Assembly: GCF_013618635.1 (NCBI RefSeq)
Contig: NZ_JABLSJ010000005.1
Coordinates: forward strand, 124,001-188,000
Reading direction: 5' to 3'
Length of the DNA: 64,000 nt
Origin: Thalassobacillus sp. CUG 92003
GTDB taxonomy: Bacteria > Bacillota > Bacilli > Bacillales > Halobacillaceae
The notes beneath the pieces were generated by a model. The model searched no databases. It saw only the letters and a program-made list of their open reading frames with translations, and was not told the origin of the DNA. Shown piece after piece: positions 63,192-64,000 of the stretch; the first letter of the stretch is position 1, and each line of letters begins with the position of its first letter. The translations under genes were made by a program, and so were the position numbers.

Positions 63192-63237
63192 GTTTAATCC
63201 CTCCTAGTTTTGCAGATAATGATGTGCTTCGTTCCCA

Positions 63238-63304
63238 TAAAAAAACCTGTACACGCCTCTCGTATCCCATACTGAAACAGGGACAAAAGAGGGGTGAACA
63301 GGTT
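63238..63304 (-). terminator. T-box leader terminator of ilvB
   Basis: On the minus strand AACCTGTTCAC-CCTCT pairs with AGAGGCGTGTACAGGTT, followed by TTTTTTATGG. It uses the nucleotides right after the T-box motif and is therefore the alternative to the antiterminator. Confidence 0.85.
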
Positions 63305-63531
63305 CCACGGTACCACCCTCGTTTGCAACACCTTCACAGGCGCTGCCTTATGAGGCTCTGCGTAAAAAGCAGAGTCTCTTTTGATAACAGGTGTTCGATA
63401 ACACCTGGCCCGACCTAGTGGGATCTCCTTTCGGCCAGACACTCAGGGACGATGTCAGAAAAGGTGTAATTCCGGGCTTCCAGCAACCCCGGCTCTCTGG
63501 AAATACACAAATCTTTTCCTTTATTCCCGTC
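63305..63531 (-). promoter_or_regulatory. T-box leader of the ilv-leu operon
   Basis: Contains AGGGTGGTACCGTGG (63305-63319), the conserved T-box sequence that pairs with the tRNA acceptor end. Further 5' lie the Stem I features AGAGAGCC, GGTTGCTGGAA and a probable specifier loop. The codon opposite the tRNA anticodon may be ATC (Ile) in TGACATCGTCCC, although leucine codons are usual for ilv-leu operons. Uncharged tRNA would stop the terminator forming and open the operon. Confidence 0.88.
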
Positions 63532-63572
63532 AACGATTTAAATGATTGCGGATTATTTTCATTGTTCGTGTT

Positions 63573-64000
63573 TCAGCTTACTTGCACACTGTCGTTTACT
63601 GGATAAACTTTCACACCATCTGTTGGCGTGATTTTTCTAAATTCGTTCAGCAAATAATCAGTAGTCTCACCTGGTGTACCATCACCTATAGCGCGTTTAT
63701 CTACTTCTACAACTGCAATGACCTCAGCTGCAGTGCCGGTCAAGAACACTTCATCTGCCACGTACACATCGTGGCGTGTGAAAGGTTCTTCTTTAACTTC
63801 ATAGCCATGATCGCGTGCTAGATCAATTATGGCATTGCGCGTGATACCTTCTAATGCACCGAGATAAACAGGCGGCGTATACAGTAAACCATTTTTTACG
63901 ATGAATATGTTATCTGCGGATCCTTCTGTCACATATCCTTGATCATTCAGCATCAACGCTTCATCTACACCTGCTTGGTTCGCTTCCATCTTCACCAGAA
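63573..64000 (-). CDS. ilvE: Branched-chain aminotransferase, C-terminal part
   Basis: Only the last ~140 codons are in the window; the 5' part continues beyond 64000. Class IV aminotransferase motifs EGSADNIFIVKNG, the GALEGITRNAIIDLA stretch and DEVFLTGTAAEV. It transaminates the 2-oxo acids to Ile, Leu and Val. It stops about 40 nt before the T-box leader, so it may be a separate unit or read into the leader. No promoter is obvious between. Confidence 0.9.
   Translation of the reverse strand, partial: LVKMEANQAGVDEALMLNDQGYVTEGSADNIFIVKNGLLYTPPVYLGALEGITRNAIIDLARDHGYEVKEEPFTRHDVYVADEVFLTGTAAEVIAVVEVDKRAIGDGTPGETTDYLLNEFRKITPTDGVKVYPVNDSVQVS

Noticed and set aside
1-64000. CRISPR arrays, tRNA/rRNA genes, prophage modules, intact insertion sequences, toxin-antitoxin pairs
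   Set aside because: None was seen on reading both strands; repeats present are dispersed palindromes, not spaced direct repeats.

Overview
The window looks like a chromosomal segment of a low-to-mid GC, spore-forming member of the Bacillaceae. The evidence is strong GGAGG ribosome binding sites with many TTG/GTG starts, Bacillus-type gene families (YflT, YqgC, YrhD, NagR, YvfTU-like two-component system), sigma-B type promoters, a T-box, a TPP riboswitch, and a minor spore protein gene, sspP. A ZIP-family metal transporter, a CPA1 Na+/H+ antiporter, a TRAP transporter and the dispersed repeat types would suit a Halobacillus/Virgibacillus-like moderate halophile; that placement is inference. 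No rRNA, tRNA, CRISPR array, prophage or intact insertion sequence was seen.

Layout. 1-3.3 kb: 3' end of a flavoprotein reductase gene, a cluster of very small minus-strand ORFs (two YrzI-like proteins, a 20-codon ORF between them, a 24-codon ORF with its own promoter and terminator), an HD-domain protein, and a sigma-B-type gene pair (HPr-like protein, small membrane protein). 3.5-9.3 kb: an RpiR regulator divergent from a four-gene ECF transporter/PHP phosphoesterase operon, then a half-size TrxB-like flavoprotein. 9.3-10.2 kb: three dispersed repeat elements. 10.3-13.2 kb: a TRAP transporter operon (dctQ-dctM-dctP). 13.5-14.0 kb: two related 17-codon ORFs behind a foldable leader and before a terminator. 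14-25 kb: single genes (CorA, GNAT, small membrane proteins, lipoprotein, NfsA-like nitroreductase, sirtuin, antiporter, penicillin acylase family enzyme, aldo/keto reductase, YqgC). 25-30 kb: formate dehydrogenase (fdhD-fdhF-yrhD) and general stress gene yflT. 30-34 kb: PLD-like protein, small zinc ribbon, thiT with TPP riboswitch, and an amidase. 33.8-37.2 kb: histidine kinase-response regulator-ABC transporter operon with a palindromic operator. 38-43 kb: sspP and the N-acetylglucosamine operon nagP-nagA-nagB-nagR with a NagR operator over the -35 box. 43-54 kb: esterase, SDR, ZupT, 3D-domain secreted protein, PH-like protein, YeeE/YedE sulfur transporter, MFS, YjbQ, DapF, fatty acid desaturase. 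54-64 kb: ilvE and the T-box-controlled ilvB-ilvH-ilvC-leuA-leuB-leuC-leuD-ilvA operon, all on the minus strand.

How the parts work together. The last 10 kb encode almost all of isoleucine/valine/leucine synthesis except ilvD. The nag block imports GlcNAc as the 6-phosphate, deacetylates and deaminates it to fructose-6-P, and encodes its own repressor. Formate dehydrogenase is encoded with the FdhD protein needed to sulfurate its molybdenum cofactor. Three unrelated genes (HPr-like, aldo/keto reductase, yflT) carry sigma-B-type promoters and probably belong to the general stress regulon.

The most unusual content is non-standard: the two very small ORF clusters (1.2-1.9 kb and 13.58-13.83 kb), neither explained by ordinary annotation, and at least four families of dispersed palindromic or repeated elements, with copies found at two or three places in the window.
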